DNA of 62,125 bases from an uncultured Lachnospiraceae bacterium (GTDB lineage: Bacteria > Bacillota > Clostridia > Lachnospirales > Lachnospiraceae): assembly GCA_905234245.1 (NCBI GenBank), contig CAJOGN010000028.1, positions 1 to 62,125 of the forward strand, written 5' to 3'. Both the position numbers and the translations under genes were made by a program. Every line of letters starts with the position of its first letter. The first letter of the stretch is position 1. Under the pieces are notes generated by a model, which worked only from the letters and a program-made list of their open reading frames with translations, was not told the origin of the DNA and searched no databases. This document shows positions 17,112 to 26,324 of the stretch, one piece after another.

Positions 17112-18968
17112 ATGCCAATGTATAGTGATGATATCATTGAAGAGGTGCGTTCTCGCAATGATATCGTAGATGTAGTTTCATCATATGTACAACTTAAGAG
17201 AAGTGGCTCTAATTATTTTGGGTTGTGTCCATTTCATAATGAGAAGTCACCGTCGTTTTCCGTTAATCGACCTAAGCAGATGTTCTATTGCTTTGGATGC
17301 CATAAGGGTGGAAATGTGTACACATTTCTTATGGAATACAACAATTGGGAATTCCCTGAGGCTATTGAAGAATTGGCCAACAGATGTGGTTATCAACTGC
17401 CTAAGCGTGAGATGAGCAGAGAAGAGAAGCTTAAGCAATCGAAGAAGGTTAAGCTTAAGAATATAATGAAGGATGCGGCCAATTATTATTTTAGCGCCCT
17501 TCATTCTAATAACGGCAAGATGGCTATGGACTATCTTACCAATAATAGAGGACTTGATAGAGATACAATAAGAGGCTTTGCCCTAGGATATGCCGATGGG
17601 AATTGGGATAGTATGTATCGTTTCCTCAAGAGCAAGGGTTATGAAGATGAGATAATGAAGCAAAGTGGTCTTGTTGTTTTTCACGAGAAGGGACCCCGAG
17701 ATTATTTTATTAATCGATTAATATTTCCCATATTAGATGATAAAAGCAAGCCTATTGCCTTCGGTGGAAGAGTCTTCGACAACTCTAAGCCCAAATATCT
17801 TAATTCTAATGAGAATGAGATATTCCATAAGAGAAACAATTTCTATGGATTAGACAGGGCTAAGCGCTCAAGGCGAGGGGCATATATTCTGTGCGAAGGA
17901 TATATGGATGTTATCGCTCTTCACAGAGCGGGGTTCGATAATGCCATCGCACCTCTTGGAACGGCGCTTACCAAGGAGCAGGTCAAGAAGCTTAAGGTAG
18001 ACAGGGATTCTAAGAAGGTTTATATATGCTTTGATATGGATTTTGCAGGAACGGATGCCATGCAGCGAGCTGTTGGTATGTTAGCACTATGTGGTGTAGA
18101 TGCCAAGGTTATAACTCTAGGGGAGTATAAGGACCCGGATGAGTTCATTAAGGCAAATGGTTCAGAGGCATTTGAAGAGAGGATTAACAAGGCTGAGAAT
18201 AGCTTTATATTCTCCCTTAAGAAGCTTCGCGAAGAATATAATATTAACGACCCTGAAGAGAACAACAGATTCTTTCGAATGATGGCGGGAAGACTCTACG
18301 TATTTCCCACAGAGATAGAGAGAGACAATTATGTTGCCACCTTGGCTGATGAATTCAATGTGAGTGCTGATAGTATAAGGGAACTTATGCGTGATGTTGC
18401 CAAGAATGAATCGGAGCTTAATCGGTACAAGGAGGGCTTCTTTAGAGGATATACTGCCAAGGATTTTGAAGAAGAATCTGAGACAAATGACGATATAATG
18501 TCTGAGGATATGTATGAGAATAATTCTAGGCGTCTTAGCACTGCGAAGATGAGCAAGCGTGGAATTATGGAGACAGAAGGAATACTTCTTACATGGCTGT
18601 TAGATGAGCCGAGTCTGTATAATGCAATCTCTAAGTATATTGATGCTGAGGATTTTACAGAGGGTGTCGCAAGGGATACGGCAGCTAAGATGTTCTCGGC
18701 CTACGAGGCTGGAGAAGAATTCCAGCCGGCAGTTCTAATGAATGCATTTGAAGACAATGAGGACCATAAGAGGATTGCTGGTATTCTCAACACCAAGATT
18801 GGTGAATTAGAGAGTAATGAAGACAAAGAGGTCCTGCTGAAGGAGACGCTAATCAAGCTTAAGAATGAGGGATTAGGTCGAATAGACACATCTAAGCCTG
18901 GAGCAGTAAAGCGAATTAAGAAGGTAAAAGAAGATATTAGAAATATACAAAGTACAAGGCTGTTATAG
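17112..18968 (+). CDS. dnaG: DNA primase
   Basis: A 618-residue replicative primase that makes RNA primers at the fork with the DnaB helicase. The N-terminal zinc-binding domain shows C39-x2-H42 and C60-x2-C63. The TOPRIM core has EGYMDVIALHRAGF and the metal-binding DMDFAGTDAM segment. The C-terminal part beyond about residue 460 is the helicase-interaction domain and is poorly conserved, as expected. Start ATG 17112 gives the family's usual N-terminus. It sits between dgt and rpoD, the classic macromolecular-synthesis arrangement. Confidence 0.96.
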   Translation: MPMYSDDIIEEVRSRNDIVDVVSSYVQLKRSGSNYFGLCPFHNEKSPSFSVNRPKQMFYCFGCHKGGNVYTFLMEYNNWEFPEAIEELANRCGYQLPKREMSREEKLKQSKKVKLKNIMKDAANYYFSALHSNNGKMAMDYLTNNRGLDRDTIRGFALGYADGNWDSMYRFLKSKGYEDEIMKQSGLVVFHEKGPRDYFINRLIFPILDDKSKPIAFGGRVFDNSKPKYLNSNENEIFHKRNNFYGLDRAKRSRRGAYILCEGYMDVIALHRAGFDNAIAPLGTALTKEQVKKLKVDRDSKKVYICFDMDFAGTDAMQRAVGMLALCGVDAKVITLGEYKDPDEFIKANGSEAFEERINKAENSFIFSLKKLREEYNINDPEENNRFFRMMAGRLYVFPTEIERDNYVATLADEFNVSADSIRELMRDVAKNESELNRYKEGFFRGYTAKDFEEESETNDDIMSEDMYENNSRRLSTAKMSKRGIMETEGILLTWLLDEPSLYNAISKYIDAEDFTEGVARDTAAKMFSAYEAGEEFQPAVLMNAFEDNEDHKRIAGILNTKIGELESNEDKEVLLKETLIKLKNEGLGRIDTSKPGAVKRIKKVKEDIRNIQSTRLL

Positions 18969-19031
18969 ATATTAAGATAATATTCACATTTTCGATAAAC
19001 ACACCATAATAAATATAAGGAGGAAGCAAGG

Positions 19032-20597
19032 ATGCCAAGAAAGAAGAAGGACGAGAATATAGAAGAGGTAGTAGAAGAGGTTGTTGATGAAGAAGTAGAA
19101 GAGGAAATCTACGACGACGAAGAGCTTGAAGAAGAATATGATGACTACGATGAAGACTATGAAGAAGAGGACATCGAGGATATTGAGCAATTAGATGATA
19201 TCGAAGAGATTGAAGAAGAGGATCTAGATAACTTCGATGAGGATATTGCATCAATTGACGATGTTGAGGATGACGACTATAACGATGAGATTAGCGATAT
19301 CGTGGGAGGACTAGGTGCTGCTCGTGTTGGTGATGAGATGGATGATAGCATGTCCGCTCAAACGGACACAATTAGTAATGCAGAATTCTACGAGAAGCTT
19401 GAGAAGCTAGCCGATATTGGCAAGGAAAAGGGAATTTTAGAGTCACACGAGATTGAAGAATTCTTCAAGGAGGACAATATTGATTCATCGCTTCTTGAGG
19501 CTGCAATTGACTATCTTGAGAGAAAGCAGATTGCTGTAATTCGTGAAGAGGATGATGAAGAGAACCTTGAACTTGACGAGGATAGTGCTAAGGAAGCGTT
19601 AGACTTAACCGTGGCTGAGGGAATCAGCACAGAAGACCCTGTAAGAATGTATCTTAAGGACATTGGTCAGGTTCAGCTTCTAACTGCTGATGAGGAGCGC
19701 GAGCTTGCGATTATGATGGAAAATGGTCTTAAGGCATCTGAGGAGATGAAGGAACTTCAGGCACAGCTTAGGGAGGGAACTGCAGAGGACGCAGAGAATC
19801 CACTTTCTGAAGAAGAGGTAGAAAGCCTTAAGGAGCAGATTGCTGAGAAGAGGGCAATCGTCGATGAAGGTAACGACGCAAAGCAGAAGCTTACAGGGGC
19901 TAACCTGCGTCTTGTTGTAAGTATTGCTAAGCGATATGTAGGTCGTGGAATGCTATTCCTTGACCTTATTCAAGAGGGTAACCTAGGTCTTGTGAAGGCT
20001 GTTGAGAAATTCGATTATACCAAGGGCTATAAGTTCTCTACTTATGCTACATGGTGGATTAGACAGGCAATTACAAGAGCGATTGCAGACCAGGCAAGAA
20101 CAATTCGTATTCCTGTTCATATGGTTGAGACAATTAACAAGCTAATTCGTGTGTCTCGTCAACTGCTTCAGGAATTAGGCCGTGAGGCTACTTCAGAAGA
20201 GATAGCTGAGGAAATGGGAATCTCTGTTGACAAGGTTCGTGAGATTCTGAAAATCTCTCAGGAGCCTGTATCTCTTGAGACACCTATTGGTGAAGAAGAA
20301 GACTCACACCTTGGAGACTTTATTCAGGACGACAACGTTCCTGTACCAGCGGAAGCTGCAACTCAGACCTTGCTTCGTGAGCAATTAGAAGAAGTATTAG
20401 AGACTCTGACAGAACGCGAGAAGAAGGTTCTAATATTGAGATTCGGTCTCGAAGACGGAAGAAGCCGCACTCTTGAAGAAGTTGGCAAGGAATTCAATGT
20501 AACTCGTGAGCGTATAAGACAGATTGAAGCTAAGGCTCTTCGCAAGCTTCGCCATCCTAGCAGAAGTCGCAAGCTTAAGGATTACTTAGAGTCATAA
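19032..20597 (+). CDS. rpoD: RNA polymerase primary sigma factor (sigma-70/SigA) with acidic N-terminal extension
   Basis: A 521-residue housekeeping sigma factor. Residues 7-88 are almost all Asp/Glu with a few aromatic residues, an extension before the region 1.1-like domain (from about residue 116). Region 1.2 begins [12 protein letters not shown]. Region 2 includes [20 protein letters not shown], the -10 recognition helix. Region 4 ends [18 protein letters not shown], the -35 recognition helix. AGGAGG precedes ATG 19032. The stop overlaps the trmK start by one base (TAATG), implying translational coupling. The acidic block is longer than in typical SigA and may mimic DNA; that role is inference. 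Confidence 0.96.
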   Translation: MPRKKKDENIEEVVEEVVDEEVEEEIYDDEELEEEYDDYDEDYEEEDIEDIEQLDDIEEIEEEDLDNFDEDIASIDDVEDDDYNDEISDIVGGLGAARVGDEMDDSMSAQTDTISNAEFYEKLEKLADIGKEKGILESHEIEEFFKEDNIDSSLLEAAIDYLERKQIAVIREEDDEENLELDEDSAKEALDLTVAEGISTEDPVRMYLKDIGQVQLLTADEERELAIMMENGLKASEEMKELQAQLREGTAEDAENPLSEEEVESLKEQIAEKRAIVDEGNDAKQKLTGANLRLVVSIAKRYVGRGMLFLDLIQEGNLGLVKAVEKFDYTKGYKFSTYATWWIRQAITRAIADQARTIRIPVHMVETINKLIRVSRQLLQELGREATSEEIAEEMGISVDKVREILKISQEPVSLETPIGEEEDSHLGDFIQDDNVPVPAEAATQTLLREQLEEVLETLTEREKKVLILRFGLEDGRSRTLEEVGKEFNVTRERIRQIEAKALRKLRHPSRSRKLKDYLES

Positions 20598-21349
20598 TGA
20601 TTAGCTTATCTGATAGATTAAGCATGGTATCTTCTCTTCTGGGAAATGCTAATGTGATAGCCGACGTGGGCTGTGACCATGGCTATCTTCCCATATATTT
20701 GCTGGAATCTGGCGTGTACTCAAGTGCCATTGCCATGGATGTTAATGAAGGTCCCCTTCGTAAAGCAAGAGAGAATATTATGCTTCATAATCTAAGTGAA
20801 AGAATTGATATAAGACTAAGTGATGGAGTTAGCAAGTTAACTGTAGGGGAAGCTGACAGCATCTCAATATGTGGAATGGGTGGAAATGTGATGATGCACA
20901 TTTTACAGATGGGGGAGACTGTCTTCAAGTCAACATCTGTAATTGTAATTCAGCCACAGAGTGAGTATGCGTTGCTTAGGAAGTATTTGCTTGAGAACGG
21001 GTATGTCTTCGATGATGAAGATATAGTATTCGAAGATGGCAAATACTACTTCGCATGGAAACTTCACCATGAGAGAGATATGTCCAATAAAACGGACAGG
21101 GACTCGGGCGCCGCAGCCTGCGATTCTGACAATGTAGTACTAGACTACCCAGACGTTAAGTTCTGCTATAGTCCTTTTCTTTATGAACGCGGCGACAAAG
21201 TGTATAAAGATTACTTGGATTCATACTACCGTTCACTTAACCAATCCATCCAGAACATTCAGTCCCACTCTCCAGGCAACATCAAACTGGAGCAGCTGGC
21301 ATATGAGTGTTCTGCTATAGATAATATTATGGATAAGTATTATAATTAG
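20597..21349 (+). CDS. trmK: tRNA (adenine(22)-N1)-methyltransferase
   Basis: A 250-residue class I SAM-dependent methyltransferase of the TrmK/YqfN family, which makes m1A22 in tRNA. Motif I is visible as VGCDHGYLPIYL, followed by the acidic AMDVNEGPLRKAREN and the catalytic-loop segment ICGMGGNVM. An insertion of about 30 residues near position 160-190 (DRDSGAAACDSD) is not expected in the family and looks like a flexible loop. The start overlaps the rpoD stop. The rpoD-trmK-Nif3 order is typical of Firmicutes. Confidence 0.9.
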   Translation: MISLSDRLSMVSSLLGNANVIADVGCDHGYLPIYLLESGVYSSAIAMDVNEGPLRKARENIMLHNLSERIDIRLSDGVSKLTVGEADSISICGMGGNVMMHILQMGETVFKSTSVIVIQPQSEYALLRKYLLENGYVFDDEDIVFEDGKYYFAWKLHHERDMSNKTDRDSGAAACDSDNVVLDYPDVKFCYSPFLYERGDKVYKDYLDSYYRSLNQSIQNIQSHSPGNIKLEQLAYECSAIDNIMDKYYN

Positions 21350-21406
21350 TGTATGCGTTCTAAAAGGATGATGGCTGTATGCACAATTAATACCAGGAGG
21401 GGCATA

Positions 21407-22171
21407 ATGATAGTACAAGATATTATTGATAGACTAGAAGCACAATCTCCAGTTGATGCTGCCATGGAGTGGGATAATGTTGGCCTTCTGATTGGCGACA
21501 GCAACAAGGAAGTTCGCAAGATTTACATAGCACTTGACGCTACTGACGATGTAATTAACAATGCAATCGAATTCGGTGCTGACATGCTTGTTACTCATCA
21601 TCCACTGATTTTCTCTGGTATGAAGAGATTAACAAGTGATGACTTCATTGGCAGAAGAGTTATAACACTTATAAGAAATGATATTGCTTACTATGCTATT
21701 CACACCAATTTCGATGTATATGGAATGGGCGCTCTTGCAGAGGATGCTTTAGAACTTGATGCTGCCACACCTCTTGACATTTCACAGGGTGAAGAAGGAA
21801 TGGGTAGAATCGGTAATCTGACGGTCCCTATTAAGCTTAAGAAGTTGGCGTCAGAGGTTAAGAAGAGATTCGATATTAATGCTGTAAGGGTGTACGGAGA
21901 TTTGGACACCAAAGTACAGAAGGTTGCCATTATGCCAGGCTCTGGTAAGAGCGAGATTGATAACGCACTTGAGCAGGGGGCTCAGGTTCTTATAACAGGT
22001 GATATTGGTCATCATGACGGTATTGATGCAGTGGCCAAGGGGATAGCTATTATTGATGCTGGTCACTACGGGCTAGAGCATCTGTTCATTGACTATATCG
22101 CTTCTTATCTTGAGGAGGATGATGTTGAGATAGGTAAGGAAGATATTATTAATCCTTATGCAGTAATATAA
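21407..22171 (+). CDS. Nif3-like dinuclear metal centre protein (DUF34/YqfO family)
   Basis: The start is ATG 21407 behind AGGAGG; a longer frame from 21353 has no ribosome site and its extra residues are unlike the family. The 254-residue product has the family's MEWDNVGLLIGD, the metal-binding VTHHPLIF, and GHYGLEH near the C-terminus. Family members form hexameric toroids with a two-metal site. The biochemical role is unsettled, with GTP cyclohydrolase I type 2 and metal-chaperone suggestions. This is the short form without the inserted PII-like domain. Confidence 0.88.
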   Translation: MIVQDIIDRLEAQSPVDAAMEWDNVGLLIGDSNKEVRKIYIALDATDDVINNAIEFGADMLVTHHPLIFSGMKRLTSDDFIGRRVITLIRNDIAYYAIHTNFDVYGMGALAEDALELDAATPLDISQGEEGMGRIGNLTVPIKLKKLASEVKKRFDINAVRVYGDLDTKVQKVAIMPGSGKSEIDNALEQGAQVLITGDIGHHDGIDAVAKGIAIIDAGHYGLEHLFIDYIASYLEEDDVEIGKEDIINPYAVI

Positions 22172-22218
22172 TTGGACATAATAGAGGTTACTAGTTGTAT
22201 GTATTAGGAGGTGTTGTT

Positions 22219-23898
22219 ATGGGGTACAAGATTACAGTTGGGGATGTTACAAGGGAATATCCAGAGGGTACTAGGATAATTGAGCTTGCCAAGGAATTTC
22301 AGCCAGAGAATGAATATCCATATATTCTGTGTGAATACAATAGCAGACTGAAGGAACTTAATAATCCTCTTACAGAGGATGGCACCATTAAGTTTTTGTC
22401 TTCTGCAGATAAGAACGGCAGGAAGGCATATAGAAGAAGTGTGGTGTTGCTGCTTCAGAAGGCTTTGTTCGATATAAGCACAGATGAGATATATGATGTA
22501 ACAATAATGCGTTCTCTTGACAATGGATATTTGTGCAAGCTTATTAAGCGCAATGCTGAAAGTACCAAGGTTGAAGAAATAGTTCCTACTGATGAAATAA
22601 TATCTGAGATTGATAAGAGAATGCATGATTTGGTTAAGCGTGACCTTCCTATAGAGAAGGTTGTAATGAAGATTAAGCAGGCTCGTAAGATTTTCAGTGA
22701 TAAAAATATGCATGAGAAGGATACCCTTCTTAAGTACAGGACTAGCTCTAATGTTAACATTTACAGACTGGGAGGATGCTACGATTATTTCTATGGATAT
22801 ATGGCACCTTCAACAGGGCATCTTGCGGCATTCAAGATAATTAAGTTCCAGGAAGCTCTTGTTATACAGTTTCCTGACAGATTCAATGGTGAGTTCAAGC
22901 CATACAATCCATCAGAGAAATTATGTGTTCAGCTTCAGGAATCTAAGAGATGGTCTCAGATGATAGGGGTAGAGACTGTAGGAGCCCTTAATGATAAGAT
23001 TGTTAACGGAGAGGGTGAAGACCTTGTTCTTATTAACGAGGCTTTGATGGAGAAGTATATAGGCGATATTGCATTTGAGATATATAAGAATAGGTCTAAG
23101 AAATTCATTATGATTGCCGGACCTTCTTCTTCAGGCAAGACCACATTCTCCCATAGGCTTTCTACTCAGCTAAAAGGTCTTGGAATGAAGCCTCATCCTA
23201 TTCCTTTGGATGATTATTATGTTGACAGAGACCAGATTCCACTAGATGAATTCGGAGAGAAGGATTTTGAGTGCGTAGAGGGTATTGATATAGACCAGTT
23301 CAATGAGGATATGCTTGCACTTCTTGAGGGGAAGAGAGTGCTTCTTCCTTCATTTAACTTCAAGACAGGTAAGAGAGAATATCGTGACAAGTATATGCAG
23401 CTTGGAGCTGATGATGTACTTGTAATAGAAGGAATTCATGGCCTCAATGACAGGCTGTCTCATTCCCTTCCTAAGGAAAGCAAATACAAGATATACATAA
23501 GTGCTCTTACCCAGATATCAATTGATGAGCATAATCCATTGTCAACTGCAGATACAAGGCTTATTAGAAGAATTGTAAGAGATGCAAGAACTCGTGGCAC
23601 CAATGCCCAGGAGACTCTTGCCATGTGGGACTCTGTTCGTCGTGGCGAGACGAAGAACATTTTCACATTCCAGGATGAAGCAGACTTCATGATTAATTCG
23701 GCGTTAATATATGAATTGTCTGTTCTTAAGGTTTACGCTTTGCCACAGCTATTCGCAGTAGACCCTAATTCACCTGAATTCATAGAAGCCAACAGACTAA
23801 TTAAGCTATTAGACTATGTTATGCCACTTCCTAGCGACGTGGTACCCAACACATCCATCATCCGCGAATTCATTGGTGGTGGGGTGTATAGAGTGTGA
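22219..23898 (+). CDS. Nucleoside kinase (uridine kinase-like) with TGS-type N-terminal domain
   Basis: The start is ATG 22219, seven bases after AGGAGG; an upstream TTG is rejected. The 559-residue protein begins with a ubiquitin-like TGS domain (MGYKITVGDVTREYPEGT). A threonyl-tRNA-synthetase-like middle region follows, and then a P-loop kinase of the uridine kinase/phosphoribulokinase group. The Walker A GPSSSGKTTFSHRL lies at about residue 302. The downstream DDYYVDRDQ segment is the substrate region, and RRIVRDARTRGT is the lid. This large nucleoside kinase is common in Clostridia. Substrate is probably a pyrimidine nucleoside. It is cytosolic. Confidence 0.85.
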   Translation: MGYKITVGDVTREYPEGTRIIELAKEFQPENEYPYILCEYNSRLKELNNPLTEDGTIKFLSSADKNGRKAYRRSVVLLLQKALFDISTDEIYDVTIMRSLDNGYLCKLIKRNAESTKVEEIVPTDEIISEIDKRMHDLVKRDLPIEKVVMKIKQARKIFSDKNMHEKDTLLKYRTSSNVNIYRLGGCYDYFYGYMAPSTGHLAAFKIIKFQEALVIQFPDRFNGEFKPYNPSEKLCVQLQESKRWSQMIGVETVGALNDKIVNGEGEDLVLINEALMEKYIGDIAFEIYKNRSKKFIMIAGPSSSGKTTFSHRLSTQLKGLGMKPHPIPLDDYYVDRDQIPLDEFGEKDFECVEGIDIDQFNEDMLALLEGKRVLLPSFNFKTGKREYRDKYMQLGADDVLVIEGIHGLNDRLSHSLPKESKYKIYISALTQISIDEHNPLSTADTRLIRRIVRDARTRGTNAQETLAMWDSVRRGETKNIFTFQDEADFMINSALIYELSVLKVYALPQLFAVDPNSPEFIEANRLIKLLDYVMPLPSDVVPNTSIIREFIGGGVYRV

Positions 23899-23922
23899 TT
23901 GAACAAAATCTAGATTATATAT

Positions 23923-23951
23923 TTTCAAAATTATATAAAAAGTGCTATAAT
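23923..23951 (+). promoter_or_regulatory. Promoter of rnpB
   Basis: -35 TTTCAA (23923-23928), 17-base spacer, extended -10 TGCTATAAT (hexamer at 23946-23951). The predicted start, about seven bases on, coincides with the first base of helix P1 at 23958. Confidence 0.65.
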
Positions 23952-23957
23952 GGAAAC

Positions 23958-24410
23958 GACAAGTATATCAAGTGGTCGCGGCACCTTGATTTTTTGCGAT
24001 AATTTAAGAAAACTATTGCAAGCTCTTAGGTTATCGAAGGGATTCAGGTGCTGAGGAAAGTCCGGGCTTCACAGGGCAGGATGCCGGATAACGTCCGGTG
24101 GGAGCAATCCTAAGGAAAGTGCAACAGAAAGTATACCGCTACATGCTGCACAAGCGTGCTGCACGACGAGCCCCTCAGCGTAGCTGACTATAGTGGGCGA
24201 GTCTCCTTGTAGTAAGGGTGAAATGGCAGTGTAAGAGACTACCGCTTGTCTGGTAACAGATGAGGCATTGTAAACCCCATCCGAAGCAACTCTAAAATGA
24301 GATTAGGCGGCCCGCTATTACTACTCATGGTAAGAGGCTAGAGGCAATTGGCGACAGTTGCAGTAGATAGATGATCACTCTCGACATAACCCGGCTTATG
24401 ATATGCTGTC
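23958..24410 (+). ncRNA. rnpB: RNase P RNA (type A-like) with an extended P12
   Basis: The catalytic RNA that cuts 5' leaders from pre-tRNAs. Conserved blocks are GAGGAAAGTCCGGGCT (CR I, P4 5' strand), GGTGGGAG, GCAACAGAAAG, TAAGGGTGAAA, the P15-type GAGGCATTGTAAACCCC, and ACATAACCCGGCTTAT (P4 3' strand). The ends are set by P1: GACA-GTATATCA (23958-23970, one bulged A) pairs with TGATATGC-TGTC (24399-24410). P3 is GCACCT/AGGTGC, enclosing extra helices CGATAA/TTATCG and TAAGA/TCTTA. Helix P12 (24145-24207) is replaced by a copy of the dispersed tandem-GA repeat. The gene lies 101 bases before pilB. Confidence 0.93.
24145..24210 (+). repeat. Tandem-GA structured repeat, copy D, forming P12 of RNase P RNA
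   Basis: GAC-GA-GCCC (24165-24173) pairs with GGGC-GA-GTC (24195-24203) around a small TCAGC-GTA-GCTGA hairpin. The flanks GCTGCAC and TCTCCTTGT are identical or nearly so to copy E, 240 bases downstream. The outer P11 strands (GCTACA and TGTAGTAAGGGTGAAA) are normal, so the element replaces exactly the P12 arm. Confidence 0.75.
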
Positions 24411-24487
24411 ACTTTGCTTCGCAAAGTGACTGCACGACGAGCGTCTTCCGACGAAGTCGGAAATAATAATGGCGCGAGTCTCCTTAT
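24408..24487 (+). repeat. Tandem-GA structured repeat, copy E
   Basis: First hairpin GTCACTTTGC-TTC-GCAAAGTGAC (24408-24430) shares its first three bases with the rnpB end. Then TGCAC, GAC-GA-GCG (24436-24443) paired with CGC-GA-GTC (24473-24480), inner hairpin TTCCGAC-GAA-GTCGGAA, and the tail TCCTTAT. It lies between rnpB and the pilB ribosome site. Confidence 0.8.
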
Positions 24488-24511
24488 AATAAATAAATTG
24501 CGAGGAATCCA

Positions 24512-26212
24512 ATGAGAAGAGAACGTAAACGTATGGGCGACATGCTCATAGATGAAGGTCTTGTTACTCCTGATCAAATTGAATATGCTCTGAAGGCTGC
24601 TAAGGCAGACGGCATGATGCTTGGTGAGAAGCTAATTCAGTTAGGATATGTAACACAGGAAAGTGTTGCAGATGCCCTTTCTAACCAGCTTGGTCTCCCT
24701 AGAGTTCATCTATCAGAGATTAATATTAACGAGGACTTACTTAAGGTTGTTCCTGGTGAGGTACTTCGTAAATATACAATGATTCCTATAGATTATTCTG
24801 AGAATAATATTAACATGGTCAAGGTTGCCATGGCTGACCCAATGAATATGGGAGCTTTCGATAACTTTACCATTGTTACTAACCTTCAGGTTGATGCTTG
24901 TGTCGCATCTAGATACGAGATAGAATCAGCCCTTGATAAATATTATACAGACGACGAGACTCGTAAGGTTATGGAGCGATTCAAGTCTGAACGTCGTCGT
25001 GAATTCGGTGATGAAGAAGAGAAGGAAGACAGAATCCTTGAAGACCAGGTAGATAAGTCTCCGATTGTTCAGTTGGTTAGACAGATGATGCAACAGGCTG
25101 CAAGACAGCGTGCATCCGATGTTCATATTGAGCCAATGGAGAAGGAGATTCGTGTTAGATTCCGTATTGATGGTGTGCTTCACGAGAGATTCCATTATGA
25201 GCCTGAGACAGCAAGTGCTATTACGGCTCGTATTAAGATTGTCTCTGGAATGGACATTTCCGAGAAGAGAAAGCCTCAGGACGGTCGTATGTCAATGGTA
25301 GTTGACCATATCGAATACGATATTCGTGTATCTATGCTTCCAACTGTATATGGTGAGAAGTGCGTTATGCGTCTCGCTCAGAAGAAGGCGCTTAATAAGG
25401 ATAAGAAGGACTTAGGTCTTACACCTGAGGACGAGAGGAAGTTCAATCAGTTACTTAAGAATCCTAACGGAATCTTCCTAGTAACGGGACCTACTGGTTC
25501 TGGTAAGTCCACCACACTGTATACTGTGTTAAATGAGCTTAATTCAGAAGATGTTAATATAGTAACAGTTGAGGACCCGGTTGAGGCTAATATCGCAGGA
25601 ATCAACCAGGTACAGGTTAACAATAAGGCAGAATTAACATTTGCCAATGCCCTAAGGTCAATTCTTAGACAGGATCCGGACATCATCATGATTGGTGAGA
25701 TTCGTGACGGTGAGACAGCAGAGATTGCGGTACAGGCGTCTATTACAGGACACCTTGTTGTATCGACACTTCATACTAATTCATCTGCTGGTGCCATGAG
25801 TCGTCTGATTGATATGGGAGTAGATAGTTACCTCCTTGCAGATTCTATATTCGGTGTTATCGCTCAGCGACTTGTACGAAGACTATGCGATAACTGTAAG
25901 CAGGAGACAGAGGCCAGCATTGAAGAGAAGCATCTAATGGGGTTAGATGAACAGAGGCCATTCAAGATGTACAAGCCATGTGGCTGTGAGAAATGTGGTC
26001 AGACAGGTTACGCTGGTCGAATTGGTGTATATGAGATTCTTACAGTTACACCGAGAATAAAGGGATTAATTCATTCTAATGCATCTGCTGATGAGATTAG
26101 AGATGCAGCAGTAGCAGAAGGAATGGATACGTTAAGAGTGAATTCGCTTAAGCTTGTTGCAAGAGGAATTACATCATTCCAGGAGGCAATGAGAATTACA
26201 TTCGAGAATTAG
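24512..26212 (+). CDS. pilB: Type IV pilus assembly/extension ATPase PilB (GspE family)
   Basis: A 566-residue hexameric cytosolic motor that drives pilus assembly. The N-terminal MshEN/T2SSE-N domain (residues 1-150) begins RMGDMLIDEGLVTPDQIEYAL. Walker A is TGPTGSGKSTTLY, preceded by the Asp-box and followed by Walker B QDPDIIMIGEIRDGET and a His-box. A four-cysteine zinc site, C-x2-C and C-x-C-x2-C, lies around CDNCKQE and CGCEKCGQTGYAGR, as in PilB. A GCGAGGA ribosome site precedes ATG 24512. It is the first gene of the pilus locus, with a structured repeat in its leader. Confidence 0.93.
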   Translation: MRRERKRMGDMLIDEGLVTPDQIEYALKAAKADGMMLGEKLIQLGYVTQESVADALSNQLGLPRVHLSEININEDLLKVVPGEVLRKYTMIPIDYSENNINMVKVAMADPMNMGAFDNFTIVTNLQVDACVASRYEIESALDKYYTDDETRKVMERFKSERRREFGDEEEKEDRILEDQVDKSPIVQLVRQMMQQAARQRASDVHIEPMEKEIRVRFRIDGVLHERFHYEPETASAITARIKIVSGMDISEKRKPQDGRMSMVVDHIEYDIRVSMLPTVYGEKCVMRLAQKKALNKDKKDLGLTPEDERKFNQLLKNPNGIFLVTGPTGSGKSTTLYTVLNELNSEDVNIVTVEDPVEANIAGINQVQVNNKAELTFANALRSILRQDPDIIMIGEIRDGETAEIAVQASITGHLVVSTLHTNSSAGAMSRLIDMGVDSYLLADSIFGVIAQRLVRRLCDNCKQETEASIEEKHLMGLDEQRPFKMYKPCGCEKCGQTGYAGRIGVYEILTVTPRIKGLIHSNASADEIRDAAVAEGMDTLRVNSLKLVARGITSFQEAMRITFEN

Positions 26213-26292
26213 CTGCGTTTTGGCGCAAGCCAAAATGCTGCACGTCGAGCGTCTTCGCGCAAAGCGCGAAATAAAACGACGCGAGACTCCTT
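26212..26292 (+). repeat. Tandem-GA structured repeat, copy F
   Basis: Starts in the pilB stop region. Hairpin GCGTTTTGGC/GCCAAAATGC, CAC, GTC-GA-GCG (26244-26251) paired with CGC-GA-GAC (26280-26287), inner hairpin TTCGCGC-AAA-GCGCGAA, tail TCCTTGT. It fills the pilB-pilT gap, 33 bases before the pilT start. Confidence 0.8.
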
Positions 26293-26324
26293 GTTGAATA
26301 TTTGATGAATGATTGGGGGTTAAT

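Noticed and set aside
18937-19254. Minus-strand frames opposite the start of rpoD
   Set aside because: They are produced by the GAA/GAT-rich acidic codons of rpoD and give low-complexity Leu/Ile/Phe sequence.
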